64,000 nucleotides of DNA from Perilla frutescens (taxonomy: Eukaryota > Streptophyta > Magnoliopsida > Lamiales > Lamiaceae). Positions within the stretch are counted from its first letter, which is position 1. Each line of letters starts with the position of its first letter. The translations under genes and the position numbers were made by a program. The stretch covers positions 3,928,501 to 3,992,500 of the forward strand of contig BRKX01000006.1 in the NCBI GenBank assembly GCA_026008535.1, read 5' to 3'. Shown in pieces: positions 43,266 to 55,452 of the stretch. The notes beneath the pieces are model-generated. The model did no database searches. It saw only the letters and a program-made list of their open reading frames with translations, and was not told where the DNA came from.

Positions 43266-44952
43266 TGTTAATTATTAGGATGATGAATTGAAAGGTATAA
43301 GATGAAATTGGAATAAATTATTGGAAATTCTTAAGTTGTATTTGTTGTTTATATTAGTGCTACAATATTATCACAGTAACCATTTAATTTATATTTGTTA
43401 ATTGAATTTTATATTTTAGGAGAAGGTCAATTGGAGTCAATTGATTCAATTATTTTTTACAATAGTGGGATCATCCAAAAAGTTTCATCTAGATGATGTG
43501 TTGTTTAATTTGCTAACTTAAAATTTGTAACCTTTTTTCTTCTAATTTTTTTCATTTTGTAATGGAAGATTTCTCTATGTAGTTTTGAATACTGAAGAAT
43601 GTAAGCCAAGATGATGTGATTTTTTTTACTATATGCAGTGTAACTTTTACTCTTTTCATTTGATCATCCACATATTTCTTTTGACCAAGATATATATTTG
43701 TGGGTCACTACGCTGGCTTTTTGAAGGTATTTCATTTTATTTTTAGTCATATTTTGCTTTTCTTTTCATATTCAAACTAACATAAATTACTATGGTATTC
43801 TATTAATACATTTAAACAAAATTTACATCAATTGGTTGCATAAGCTTACGAATAAAATTTGAAGTTACTTTGAACAATAGAATTAGTTTTCCAAGAGCAT
43901 ATGAGCATGTATATTAGTTTTGAAATCATTATTTATGTTTTTATGTTCAACCATTCGCAATTTCAATTTTTTAGATTTTCTTCATTGTTAATTATTTGCA
44001 TGTTGCTCTAAAAAAATAATTTTCATATTTAAACAATCCTTCCAACTTTTAATAGTATATATTTATATTTAGAAATTATTTGTATTTTTCAACATGCATT
44101 ACACCTATGAAGTCAACAACAAAAAAACACCTTTTTAGAAATAAAAAACGAAAATTTACTATTAATTGTCCAAAAATATTGTCTTCCTTCAAAGTAAAGA
44201 ATCATAATTTCTATTTTATTTTCATCCTAACTCATAACATACAAATTTAATTTGAAAAAATTTTCATATCATTTTTTTTGTCTTTTAGATGATCCACTTC
44301 CTTTTCTGTCATAATATAATTTATCAAATTTTAGATGATTATGTGTTATCTTTTAAGTTTTATTTTTTAATAAAATAAAACTAGAAAGAAGTTAGCAACT
44401 TTGTTAGTTCAATTAAATAAAGACTAACTAAGATCAAATAGATAAGTAGATGGAGCTATTAATATAAAACAATAAAAATTTATCCAGGAACCTCTCAAAA
44501 TATAACTAGAAAATACAGGAACTTGAGAAATGTATTATAGAAGTAGAATGATCTGCTAAACAAAAAAATTGTTGAAAGATTTATTGAAACAAAACGTATA
44601 TAAAAGTTTAGCGAGCTGAGAATGTATTAACCCAAAAAATTATTTTAGAAATTTTGCTACAAACCATTATAAATAATTAAATATCCATTATAGTAATATC
44701 TTTTATAAAAATCAAAATAACTTTTGCTTTTTATTTCCTTTTTTAATTATTTATCAATTTAATAATGTATAATTCATAATATTGTGATGCATTTTATTTT
44801 TTATTTACATATGTTCATAACATTATTTAGTAGTCTTCAATAAATAAAACTGATGGAAATAAAATATTGTAGATTAATAAATTGCACACAATATATTTCT
44901 TCTTTACAAGTCCAATGCAAGGATAATTATTTAATTCATGTTGTCTTATATC

Positions 44953-45554
44953 TAGGGGTGTGTGAATGGTTGGTTTGGTGCAAAACCGAGCTAAACTAAC
45001 AAAACCAAATAAAAAATTTCTTAAAAAAATTCAAACCAAACCAACCAAAATAATATAGATAACCAAACCAAACCAAACCATAATTCTTTGGTTAATTTGA
45101 TTTGGTTTTCGGTTTAACCGAATTTTTAGTGATTATTTTTATTTTTCCGAAATAATTATATCTAAAGAGAATAACATGCACTCAATAGATAACAAATCAT
45201 ATATTAAATAAGTAAATATTTTAAAAATTTTATAACTAGAAAATTGAAACTAAATATTAGAATTACTAATATTATTTAGGTATAAGTAATTTTTAAATAT
45301 TTTAATCTAGATATAATTAATATTAGAATTATAAATCATAAATTATAAATATAGTGTGTATATATATTTATATATTTTGGTTGGTCGGTTTTAACCAAAA
45401 TATTTTTTACTTAAATCGAAACCGAACCAAACTATATTTTGGTTTTAATATTCAAAACCAAACCAAAATTAAAGAAAAAATGACCAAACCAACTGAGCTA
45501 AATAGCTCGGTTTGGTTTGATTTTTTGATTTTGATTCGATTTTACACACCCCTA
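44953..45554. mobile_element. Non-autonomous hAT element
   Basis: Exact 8-bp duplication CTTATATC (44945-44952 and 45555-45562). Termini TAGGGGTGTGTGAA and, inverted, TAGGGGTGTGTAAA. Subterminal AACCAAACC / GGTTTGGTT repeats. Nested in Helitron C. Confidence 0.92.
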
Positions 45555-45702
45555 CTTATATCCAAAAATCACTTATACAATTCCAATATTTTTTATACTT
45601 CACTTTTGTAAAAATTATTTATTTGTATTTATAAATCATTTATATTATTCAAACTTAAAATGCATAAAATGATCTCCGTGCATCGCACAGGAGAAATACT
45701 AG

Positions 45703-46421
45703 TATATACTTATGTCCTAAACTTTGACTTTTTTTTTTAAATGTTCCGAACTTCAAATAATACAAAAATATGTCTTGAACTTTAACATTTTTTCTAAAAA
45801 TGTCTTGAACTTCAAATAATAATACAAATGTCTTGAACTTTTCGTTTTTTTGTAAAAATATCATAGGATTTAATTTTCGGCGTCGGATTAATAAGGAGAC
45901 ATACCAGAGTCCAGCGTGTCAAATTGAAATAGACTTCTTTTTTTCAACTCAATTTGAAGGGTATACATAAGAAATTGTTTAATTTTCTTTTTGCATTAGG
46001 ATTGAGAATTTTGAAATGAATGGAAAGAAATCATTTTTTCTCTTCAAATTGGATTGGTATGAGACATTTGTTGGAATGAAAAGTTATGGTTTTGGAAATG
46101 AAAACGGAAAACAATATTTTCATTATTTATTTATTTTTTTAAAAAAAATTACGAATTCCATGTCACTTTGACATGCTAGACTTCGGTATGCATCGTCACT
46201 AATCCGCTGCCGAAAATTGAATCTCATGACATTTTTGGGGAAAAATTAGAAAGTTCAAGGTATTTTTTTGAATTTTTTAAAGTTCGGGTCATTTTTAGAT
46301 AAAAGTCAAAGTTTGTGATATTTTTAGAAAAAATATCAAAATTAATGATATATTTTTATATTATTTAAAGTTGGGGACATTTAAAAAAAAAAAGTTCAAG
46401 TAATAAGTATACATTTAGCCT
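45703..46421. mobile_element. Long-inverted-repeat MITE upstream of the PPR gene
   Basis: Left arm from TATACTTATGTCCTAAACTT and right arm ending GTTCAAGTAATAAGTATAC are reverse complements over roughly 200 bp, with shared blocks such as AACTTCAAATAATA and TTTTTTCTAAAAAT. It abuts the Helitron C terminus. The target duplication is unclear. Confidence 0.7.
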
Positions 46422-46494
46422 ATACAATATGTTAGTTTTTGCTAGTACTAAATCAACATTATTGAAAATTTCACAAATTTTTCCTACTACAGCG

Positions 46495-46770
46495 TGCAGA
46501 ACCCCTCTCTATCTCTCTCTCTCTCCCCCTCTCTCTCTCATACACACATATCACTCCTCCAGCACAGAGAGCTCTTGAGCTAATAGGGTACGAAAAATTT
46601 ACGGTCGCGACTCCGCTGCTTTATGTGTACCGAAACTTTTTCTTGGTGCCACTTAACTGTTCGATGAAATGCTTCACTGTAAACCTGCATAATCTTCAAT
46701 TCGAAGTTTGATTTCACGATTCATTCATTCATGACTTCTTAATGCTTGCTCTACGCAACTATTCACCGTA
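46495..46770 (+). promoter_or_regulatory. PPR gene leader with CT tract and chain of uORFs
   Basis: A (CT)n stretch at 46504-46540, common in plant 5' UTRs, is followed by four short upstream ORFs: 46623-46667, 46664-46711, 46731-46742 and 46742-46771. The first two overlap at CGATGA, the third and fourth share an A, and the last stop codon shares its final A with the main ATG (TAATG). Transcript start is unknown, so whether all four are in the mRNA is inference. Confidence 0.55.
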
Positions 46771-48498
46771 ATGTCACGGCGGCTTTCAGTTCTGTACACA
46801 ACTCACAGATTCTTGAGAAATGTATCTTCGCCACCATTCACAAATAATGTTCAAGAAGCTCCTTTTCCTGTTGCTTTCACTTGGTATAATGACTGCAGAA
46901 AAAGTCACGCATGCCCTTCTTTTGTGCCGAGTAGAAGTCTGCATTTCAGCCTGCATTTTTCTTGCTGTGAGACTTTGAGTTCAGCTCCTCAATACTCACT
47001 TATGTTTAGGCGTTATTGCACTTCGGAGGAATCTGAATCTGCAAAACCATCTCAGACTGATGGAACTGATCATGTTGATGAGGTTTATAAAACAGTGTTG
47101 GATTGCTCAAGTCCCGAGTATAAAATGGAGGCGGCTCTTGATAAACTAGGCATTGCATTGACAACACCTTTGGTGGTAGAGGTTTTACACAGGTTTCATT
47201 TTGAGGAGAAGCTGGCATTCAGGTTCTTTAATTGGGCCGGACGCCAAGAACATTACAGTCACGAGCCTGAATCCTACAATACGATGATTGATATTCTGTC
47301 TAGTACTAAGCACAAGGTCAAGCAGTTTCGTATTGTCTGTGATCTTCTGGATTACATGAAGAGGAGCAATAAAAGTGCTGTTCCCGTTGAGGTGTTGTTG
47401 ACCATTCTGAGACGGTATACTGAGAAACACTTGACACATCTTCAAAAGTTTGCAAAGAAGAAGAAGATAAGAGTGAAGACACAACCTGAGATACACGCGT
47501 TTAATCTACTGCTTGATGCTTTGTGCAAGTGTTCTCTTGTTGAGGATGCTGAGGCAATGTGTAAGAGGGTGAAAAGCAAGGTCAAGCCAAATGCTGACAC
47601 ATATAATATTTTGTTCTTCGGATGGTGTAGGGTTAGAAACCCAAGTCGAGGCATGCGCGTGCTAGAAGATATGATACATATGGGTCATACTCCCGAAAAT
47701 TTCACATACAACACTGCCATTGATACCTACTGCAAAGCGGGGATGCTGAAAGATGCTGCTGAGCTTTTGGAGTTCATGAAAATCAAAGGCTCAACTATGT
47801 CTTCTCCCACTGCAAAAACATACGCGATTATGATGGTAGCACTGGTCCAGAATGATAGAATGGACGAGTACTTTAAAGTTTTGGCAGATATGATAGCTAG
47901 CGGGTGCCTTCCTGATGTATCCACATACAAAGAACTAATCGATGGGATGTGTACATCTGGAAAGATTGAAGCAGCATATAAGTTTCTGGAAGAGATGGGG
48001 CGGACAAGCTACCCTCCTGATATCGTCACTTACAACTGTTTTCTCAAGGTTCTATGTGATAATAAGAATAGTGAAGAAGCACTTCGACTTTACCAGAAAA
48101 TGATCGAGGTAGGTTGTATGCCCAGTGTGCAAACATACAATATGCTGATTGTAATGTTTTTCAAGATTGGTGAGACAGATGGCGCCTTTGAGGCTTGGAA
48201 TGAGATGGAGAGAAGAGGCTGTGCTCGTGATACTGATACCTACTGTGTGATGATTGAAGGGCTATTTGGATGCAATAATACCAAAGATGCAATATCACTT
48301 TTGGAAGAAGTTATAAACAGGGGGTTGAAATTGCCATATAAGAAATCTGATACCTTCTTGATGCAGCTTTCTGCAGTGGGTGATCTTCGTGCAATCCATA
48401 GACTATCAGAACACATGCGTAAATTCTGCAATCCTGCTATGGCACGTCGTTTTGCTTTAAATCAGAAGCGTAAGAGCATGAGCATGAGGAGGAAGTGA
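46771..48498 (+). CDS. P-class pentatricopeptide repeat protein, organelle-targeted
   Basis: 575 codons without introns. The N-terminus (MSRRLSVLYTTHRFLRNVSS) is basic and Ser-rich with few acids, as in mitochondrial presequences. From about residue 241 to 525 eight 35-residue P-type motifs run nearly back to back, recognisable by HAFNLLLDALCK, DTYNILFFGWCR, FTYNTAIDTYCK, STYKELIDGMCT, VTYNCFLKVLCD, QTYNMLIVMFFK and DTYCVMIEGLFG; residues 100-240 are more divergent. No E, DYW or SMR domain follows; the end is basic (RRFALNQKRKSMSMRRK). P-class proteins bind organellar RNA for processing or stabilisation. It resembles Arabidopsis At1g73400 from memory, especially at the C-terminus; the target RNA is unknown. 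The start is chosen as the first in-frame ATG giving the presequence. Confidence 0.93.
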   Translation: MSRRLSVLYTTHRFLRNVSSPPFTNNVQEAPFPVAFTWYNDCRKSHACPSFVPSRSLHFSLHFSCCETLSSAPQYSLMFRRYCTSEESESAKPSQTDGTDHVDEVYKTVLDCSSPEYKMEAALDKLGIALTTPLVVEVLHRFHFEEKLAFRFFNWAGRQEHYSHEPESYNTMIDILSSTKHKVKQFRIVCDLLDYMKRSNKSAVPVEVLLTILRRYTEKHLTHLQKFAKKKKIRVKTQPEIHAFNLLLDALCKCSLVEDAEAMCKRVKSKVKPNADTYNILFFGWCRVRNPSRGMRVLEDMIHMGHTPENFTYNTAIDTYCKAGMLKDAAELLEFMKIKGSTMSSPTAKTYAIMMVALVQNDRMDEYFKVLADMIASGCLPDVSTYKELIDGMCTSGKIEAAYKFLEEMGRTSYPPDIVTYNCFLKVLCDNKNSEEALRLYQKMIEVGCMPSVQTYNMLIVMFFKIGETDGAFEAWNEMERRGCARDTDTYCVMIEGLFGCNNTKDAISLLEEVINRGLKLPYKKSDTFLMQLSAVGDLRAIHRLSEHMRKFCNPAMARRFALNQKRKSMSMRRK

Positions 48499-49664
48499 GT
48501 AAAGTGATGTATTGTGATCAAGATGGTTCAAATATATTCACAGTGGCTGGTATGCAATATATGTGTGAGTCTAATTAATTAGTTACATACACAATCATGA
48601 AAATTCGTACCAGATGGTTAATCATGGTTACTCTGCAACAGAGAATAGTCCATGTATAAAGGTGGAGGAGGCGAAGCATAAGCACAAGCATTCACCAATC
48701 TGCAACTGTATTGATTTGAAAGTTGTAAGGTGCAATGCCATGGATTTCGTTTGTTTAACCGTTTCTTCATGCCTTCTGTGTTCTGCATATCCACTCTTGT
48801 GATGATGGAGTAGTCGAGAATGTTACAATGGATTGTCCTCTGGACTTTTGCTGCAAACTTCCCTCCAAACATGCGATATTTTCATGAGATTTCCCTACAT
48901 TTTCCGTTTGCTTTTCATACATAAGCTGTGAGGAATCAGATTATTTATTGAGGAACTAAATTGAGAGTGAATGAAGTTTATTGTATGCAGTAAAATGTGT
49001 TTGCGTTCTCTATGAATGCAACTATATTTTCATGCACACAGGTTGTAAGCTTCTTGATGTACTGCGTTTGAAGAGAATTTCACATTGTGACTTTCAAAAT
49101 ATACCCTCGAAAGTACCACATGCTCTGTTTAGCCTGCTGTGATTATTTTCTGTTTTGAGAGATCACATCCATTAATGTATAGTTTCTTAATATTTAATTC
49201 ACTTATAGTCATCTGAAGATTATGTTAGTAATTTTTTTGTCATTGACAAAACTTGCAATACAGTAAATAGAATATAGATAATAAAACCGCGTGCAGAGAA
49301 ACCTATTCTTGGACTCAAAAATTAGTTCGAGTCAACTTGATTTGTTCACCCAAGAACCATTACAAAGATCAATACACAAAAATGGAAAGAGATACAATTT
49401 TCTGTAATAAATCAGTACATCATCGAATTTATCCATTTTCAACATCATAACACAGAGCAACTTCATCAAGATGTTGAAAACAAAGATAGGATCCCTGATG
49501 CGAATAATACACGTGGATTGGCCTGCAAAAACACATACAAAAAGAAAGGGAAAAAAAATCTGTTGTTATCATTTGATTGATGGCTGTGAGGAGGCAAATT
49601 TCATGTCATGGAAAAATGCTAAAGCTCAAATCAGTTTTGTCATTCTAAGTTAGAGAATACCTTG
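48499..49664. other. Convergent intergenic region, PPR and KAE1 3' ends
   Basis: Holds the 3' UTRs of two genes pointing at each other. No further ORF is supported. Confidence 0.6.
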
Positions 49665-50473
49665 TCAACTGCCATTGACTTTAGAGTATTCCTTCCCTCT
49701 CCAAATTGCTAATACTTCATCTGTTCTGAATCGCTGGGTAAACGTAGATTCCTCTAACGGGGTTGATTCACCTTGAGCAAATGCGAGGAGCCCTGTGTAG
49801 GCAATCATTGCCCCGTTGTCAATGCAGTATCGATCATCAGTTGCAAATAACTTCCCTCCTCTTTCAGAACACATAACGCGCATCATTTCCTGCAATCGTT
49901 CATTACATCCCACACCACCAACAATTAGCACATCCTTGGTGTCACAATGCGCCATTGCTCGCTCTGTGATCTCCACAAGCATTGCAAACAATGTTTCCTG
50001 AGAAATTTCAATATGCAACAAAGTACAATTAGGACTTTTCCTTTTGGGCAACAGATGCACTATTGGCTAGATACTCGCTCATCTACGAATAAAACAAGCT
50101 AAAATTACCTGCAAGGAATAACACAAGTCTGCAGGGGTGCACTCATCATTCTTAAGTTTCTCTTCTGCTGTGGCTTCAATATAGCTCAATATCCCACTGA
50201 AGGAAACATCCATTCCTTTCACAACATATGGAAGCTCTATAAACTTATCTCCTTTCTTCGCAAGCTGGCAGGAATTCAATGGAATTAGGTTCAACTCACA
50301 ATTAGTTACTTCTGTATCATTTGCAAACATGTCACACCACAAACCAAAAGACTCAATTATAAAACCTCGGATCCATTCAGGAAAATAATATTGCTCGTAC
50401 AGGGTGCAGGTATGGTGGTCTTAAATCAGCATGACATGCTGGTTTCACAAATACAACTAAACAGATAATCTTT

Positions 50474-50505
<32 letters not shown>

Positions 50506-52309
50506 TTTCTCCCTTTTCATTAATCATTCTTATTTTTTATATATAAAGGGAACCAGGAAAGCCACAATATATAAATATGATAAATTGAAATATACAAGCT
50601 TAAGCCTATAAAATAAGCTTGTTTTTCTATTTCAAATTTACAAGTAAAAAAATTCACACATCTTGGAAATGTCTGTGAACCAAAAATAACAATTGTAATC
50701 ATCATTATTAATGTACCTGCTCAATGTTGTACCCAGGACTAGGGTCATTAGACAGATTAAGAACCCGAGCAAATCTGTCCAAGCAATTTCCAACTGCAAT
50801 ATCTATTGTCTCGCCAAAAATACGATACCTGCCCTCACTATAGGCAATAACCTGAGTATTTCCTCCACTCACATACAACACAACTGGATCATCTGCCCCG
50901 GTAACCGTCCTCCCCATTTCAATGTGTGCTACACAGTGATTAACTGCAACTATTGGTTTTTTCCAAAGTTGTGATAAGATGCGAACCACTATAGCTGAAA
51001 CCTGCAAGGAAACACATGATTTTAAGCCACTTATTCCATTAACAATCATTATGATTATACTATAGATGAGATTGTCTATAATGATAAACAAATAAAAAAC
51101 TCGAAGCTCTTGTTTTTTCTTCTCTTCTATATGAAATTCATTGAATATTTCATTATGTATGGATGAATTAGTATTGATGCTTTATTACAGTCTTTTATGA
51201 GATGACCCATAGACCTTCCATATTGGAATTCTACAAACATATCAGTAATTAGACTGCGCGCCCCAATGTTACTTATCAACAATACAAAATTACCAATAAT
51301 AACTACTTAACTTAGCACAGTAATCTCAATGGTGCATTCAACTGTTGATATAATTGTAATAGTCCAGCAAAACAAATCCAACATGCACTGATTCCGTCAC
51401 ATGAGTGATGAGTCACATCTACAAAAAGGATCCAGGCACTACCAAGACTCAAAGAACTCTCGAAGGTAAACATCAGAGGTGAATTCCTAGGCTTAATACG
51501 ATGCCTGAAGTATAGGGCTGACACAACAGTTCACACGGAACTTCACTACCTAGTTCATATTATTCCTGGTAGCGAGGTCTCTATGGTCTTATATTTCACA
51601 AAAATAAAGCATTTACCCTCAAGTGTTGGTGGACAATTGGACTCATTTCTCGTATGTTCGACCAGAGTGACACCAATCAAAATAAATCAAACCCGAATGG
51701 GTTCTACAGCGAAGCTGAGCACACGTTGTGATTATACTCTGCTAAGCTTCTATTGTTCTATTATAACAAGAAATAATCGTTTATCAGCAGTTGAGCAAGC
51801 ATCTGAGACTGTTTCCTCAGGCAACCAACGACAATCTTCTATTCTTCATTTTGTTTTCAATTGAAGATTTCCATATTTTCTTACTTTGATTGCTAATTAT
51901 TACTTGGACTGTACACCAGCGCAACATCTAACTCCATAAAGTAATCCACAACTCTCAATCAAAAATCTCAAATAAAGAAAATGAAGAAATAATAAAAAAT
52001 CAAACATTTCGTGAGTAACTGAATTCGTACCTGGAGGGGGGCGCCCATGCCGGGGCCCTTGGTATAGCAGAGGCAGTCGACTTCCTCGGGCGTAATCTTC
52101 GCCTCATTCAGCGCCGATTTGAGGAGCGGCAGCACATGCTGGAGGTGGTGCTGGGCGGTTTCGCGGGGGAGAAAGCCATGCCCCGGCGGCGTGATGTAAG
52201 TGTGACGAGGATTCGACAGAATGTTGCCGTCGAGCGTCACGACTCCGACGGCGATTTTGTTGGCGGAGCCTTCAAACCCTAACGCTATTAACCGTTTTTT
52301 CTCCGCCAT
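49665..52309 (-). CDS. KAE1: KAE1/OSGEP, tRNA N6-adenosine threonylcarbamoyltransferase (KEOPS)
   Basis: Four exons, all phase 0: 52309-52031, 51001-50717, 50264-50109 and 49997-49665. Each junction reads CAG|GT at the donor and ends in AG at the acceptor. They join to 350 residues, matching the roughly 350 of eukaryotic OSGEP. The start MAEKKRLIALGFEGSANK is the expected N-terminus; the ASKHA fold, metal-binding HCVAH (in NHCVAHIEMG), nucleotide-binding YVSGGNTQVIAYSEGRYRIF (in part) and SFSGILSYIE and VGGVGCNERLQEM motifs are intact, as is the C-terminal RFRTDEV. The protein transfers the threonylcarbamoyl group to A37 of ANN-decoding tRNAs in the cytosolic KEOPS complex. It is distinct from the organellar OSGEPL1/GCP1 type. 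Intron 1 is about 1.03 kb. Confidence 0.96.
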
Positions 52310-52371
52310 AACCGTCAGCTTTTCTGGTAGTGTGTGGGGGCGGGGATTTAGGGTTTTTGAGCCAAACAAAA

Positions 52372-52491
52372 TGTACAACTCTCTAAGCACACCTGCGAGG
52401 ACCAAATAAGACTGGGGTTGGGTCAAACATAAAGTACAACTCCCTAAGCACGCTTCGAGGACCAAATTAGACTCGTGTTGGGGTCAAAAAA
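52372..52491. repeat. Tandem duplication of about 61 bp in the KAE1 upstream region
   Basis: GTACAACTC(T/C)CTAAGCAC...GAGGACCAAAT...GACT...GTTGGG..TCAAA occurs at 52373 and again at 52434, immediately upstream of the gene. Any promoter elements in it are doubled. Confidence 0.9.
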
Positions 52492-52633
52492 TACAAGTCT
52501 TAATAAAGTTTGTTGTAATTTATCTTAGGAAAAAAAAGTTTGGTGTAATATGTAATTTTAATTAATGTTTGGTATTCTTTTGCTATTTGAAGTGTGAATA
52601 TTTAATTATTACAACTTATAAGGCTATTACGGC

Positions 52634-52761
52634 TTAAGGCCGACAAAATGAGCTGGCCCAACGGGCCAACTCGGCCCGGTCCATTTTTCGGGCCGAGCCA
52701 AAAAAAATTTGTTGGCCTGTCGGCCCCGGGTAGGGTTGGGCGATCCGAATTGCCAGCCCTA
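52634..52761. mobile_element. Tiny hAT-like MITE
   Basis: Ends TTAAGGCCGACAA and, inverted, TAGGGCTGGCAA, with CGGGCC-rich interior. Flanks ATTACGGC and ATTACGCC match in 7 of 8 bases. Confidence 0.6.
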
Positions 52762-52801
52762 ATTACGCCAACCAAACTCTTCATCTAATATAGTTTTTTT
52801 C

Positions 52802-53207
52802 TGAATAAATTACACATTTAGTCTCAAAATGTACAGTTTTAATCACACTTTATATTTTAACATTTTTGGTCCAAATACTAATGGACTATACTTAACATCC
52901 ATTAATTTATACGAATATGATTACAAAATTTTTAAAAAAAGAAAAAAAAACATGAGATGTGATGATCTTGGTTGCACCGCCTAATTAAAGGTGAAAATAG
53001 AGGAAATGCAGTGAAAAAATTTCAATCGAAAATAAGTATTTAATGGATGTTATAAATATAGCCCGTTAGTTTTGGGAATCAAAAGTGTTGAAGTATAAAT
53101 TATGAGACAAAAAGTGTCGAAAAATTAAACTCGGGACCAAAATTATATATTTTGAGACTAAAAATGTTTGGACCATATTCTTATAGAACCAAAAGTGTAA
53201 TTTACTT
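52802..53207. mobile_element. MULE-type MITE
   Basis: Exact 9-bp duplication GTTTTTTTC (52793-52801 and 53208-53216). Termini TGAATAAATTACACATTT and, inverted, AAGTAAATTACACTTTT. Internal arms share TTTAGTCTCAAAAT. Confidence 0.8.
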
Positions 53208-53216
53208 GTTTTTTTC

Positions 53217-54598
53217 ACATATGAATTGTATGGTCTAAAGTCAAATTAATGCTACAATTTCAAATGCAATGTGCAATATATTCATCCTTAAAATTATGTT
53301 GTAAGCGCCAATAAATACGTGATGCAGCATGTATATGGAAGTAAACCGGTGTCATGAATTAATGATAGCGGAGCATAAAATATAACATAAAAAATGTAAG
53401 AAGAACCCATGCATGTGTCAATTTACAAACGGTGAAAAAGTCATTCAAATATATTTTTATTGTTTTTATGGAAGTATTTTTTATGTATTTTTTTTAAACG
53501 AGTATTTTTCATGTTGGGAAATGCTACCTATTTTAAGTTTTATAATAAGTGATCAATGGAATTATCTAATTTGGTAATTACCGAAAATACGACTATACTG
53601 TAGGAAGAAGCAACCCCTCCCACGAGTAAGTATATATGTTAAACTATATATAACAAACCATGGCAAAAAAAAAAAAAAAAAAAAAAGATTTCTTAACAAA
53701 ACCTTGGCACAAATTGAAACTCTACTTCCTATATACATAAGAGAAAGATGGACAAAAAAGAAAAAAGAATAAAATGTTTTTTTTTTTTTTTTTTGTTAAC
53801 ATGTTGGGGAATGTGACTATGTCTATGTGAGTGGAAAAGGCATGCCAAAATGAAAAACAGGAGTCCTAATATTATTATAGACAAGTACATTGAAATATTT
53901 TTTTCCAGTATTTTTTCATCCTAAATCTTAAAAATGTGCAATCAATACTTATATAAACATACAATAAAATATATATTCATCAAATAATTATCAAAATCAT
54001 TTAATTCTCCTAACATTTTTTAGAAGCATAATTATCAATAATATCATCAAAATCAAGTGGTTCCAATATTTAATTTTCATAAAAACAATAGTGATTCAAG
54101 CAGTGAATTCATAAGCTAGTAATTTTAATCTAGCTAGTATATATCATAGACTCGATCGCATCTCAATAATCAAACTATCAAATGTAGTGTTTGTGATTGA
54201 AGATTTGATATTTTACTATCAATTACATAATAACACTGAAAAACTACAGTTAATCTAAATATCTTACACCATGAGACAAATTAATTAAAAATTTGATATG
54301 TTGTTAGTTTCTTCAATTAAAACACAAATTACCAAAACACTTCAATTCAATTAATTTTTTATTTAATAAAATTTTCACCCGCCCTATAAAATATAAGATA
54401 AAATGACAAAACATATAAATAAAGTTTATTATTATAAATATGATGATCATAACACATATATTATTATTATCTGCCTATATTTTGCTATTGTTATTTGAAA
54501 CATGAAAATTGTTGAACTTGGATATAGTTGAGAGAGAGAGAGAGAGAGAGTTGTAGCGCCTCCAGAGAGATGCATGGTGGCGATGATTCTTTAATCTT

Positions 54599-54657
<59 letters not shown>

Positions 54658-55447
54658 TTGACAAATTTTGACATGATATGATAGCACGTCATGAACACGC
54701 ACGAAATTAACAGGTTAATGTTTACTCTTATCGTGTTCGTGTCCTTATCGTGTTGATCTAAGGGCACATAAATTGTGTCATGTTCGTATCGAATTCGTGT
54801 AACCCGTTAATGTTATATAAATATATAAATAAATATATTAATTATATATAATAATTTAGCATATTTATTTAATCTAAAATTTTAGTTAAAACTTAATTAT
54901 TTAATTTAAAATTTATTTACTGAAATTGACATTTATTTATTTAAATTATAATTTTAATTTAATATGTATTATTAGTTATTTTATACCTTGTCTTTGTGTT
55001 CTGCTCTTATCATGTCTCTATCGTGTTGTGTCGACACGATAACAAATTGTGTTTTTGTATTCATGCCGCGTCCGTGTCCATGTTTGTACATATTTGATCG
55101 TGTTTGTATCGAGCAGATTCTTAACGGATCGTGTTCGTATTTGATCTTATCGTGTCGACCTGTAAACAATCCGACACATACGAATTGCCACCCACCCCCC
55201 CACACACAATAGGTTTTATATTAAATATTATTAATTTGGGGGATTAGTTATTTCATTTTAAAAAATTCTATTAAAAAATTGGGACAAAATAAATAAGAAA
55301 AAATTAAAAATTGTAAAAGAAAAGAAAAAGGAAAGAGGCACCGTTGCAAAAAGGGAACCACTTTAATTAGTCAAATAAGATCGGTTAGATCATCTCACCC
55401 TGCTACAATCTTTGCAATATTCAATGTGCGCACACACATGGTTAGGA
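53217..55447. other. Gene-free spacer with simple repeats
   Basis: Contains poly-A (53667-53686), poly-T (about 53779-53795), (GA)n at 54531-54550, (TG)n at 54606-54656, and an hAT-like remnant (54658-55196) with GTGTCG/ATCGTGTTCGT motifs ending AATTGCCACCC. No gene is recognised. Confidence 0.55.
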
Positions 55448-55452
55448 GCGAG

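Larger units (their letters stand above)
42575..45702 (+). mobile_element. Helitron C
   Basis: The 3' terminus CTCCGTGCATCGCACAGGAG can fold into a hairpin and is followed 8 bases later by CTAG|T at 45702, a canonical Helitron end. Candidate 5' end A|TCTATATATATATTATAAC at 42575. About 3.1 kb including the hAT at 44953-45554. No Rep/helicase coding is seen. The 5' assignment is tentative. Confidence 0.55.

Noticed and set aside
50520..50705. Minus-strand open frame in KAE1 intron 2
   Set aside because: Intronic and low complexity next to a (TTTC)n microsatellite. The spliced exons on both sides join in phase without it.
54981..55212. Two 74-codon frames on opposite strands
   Set aside because: They lie in hAT-like repetitive GTGTCG sequence. 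No protein features.
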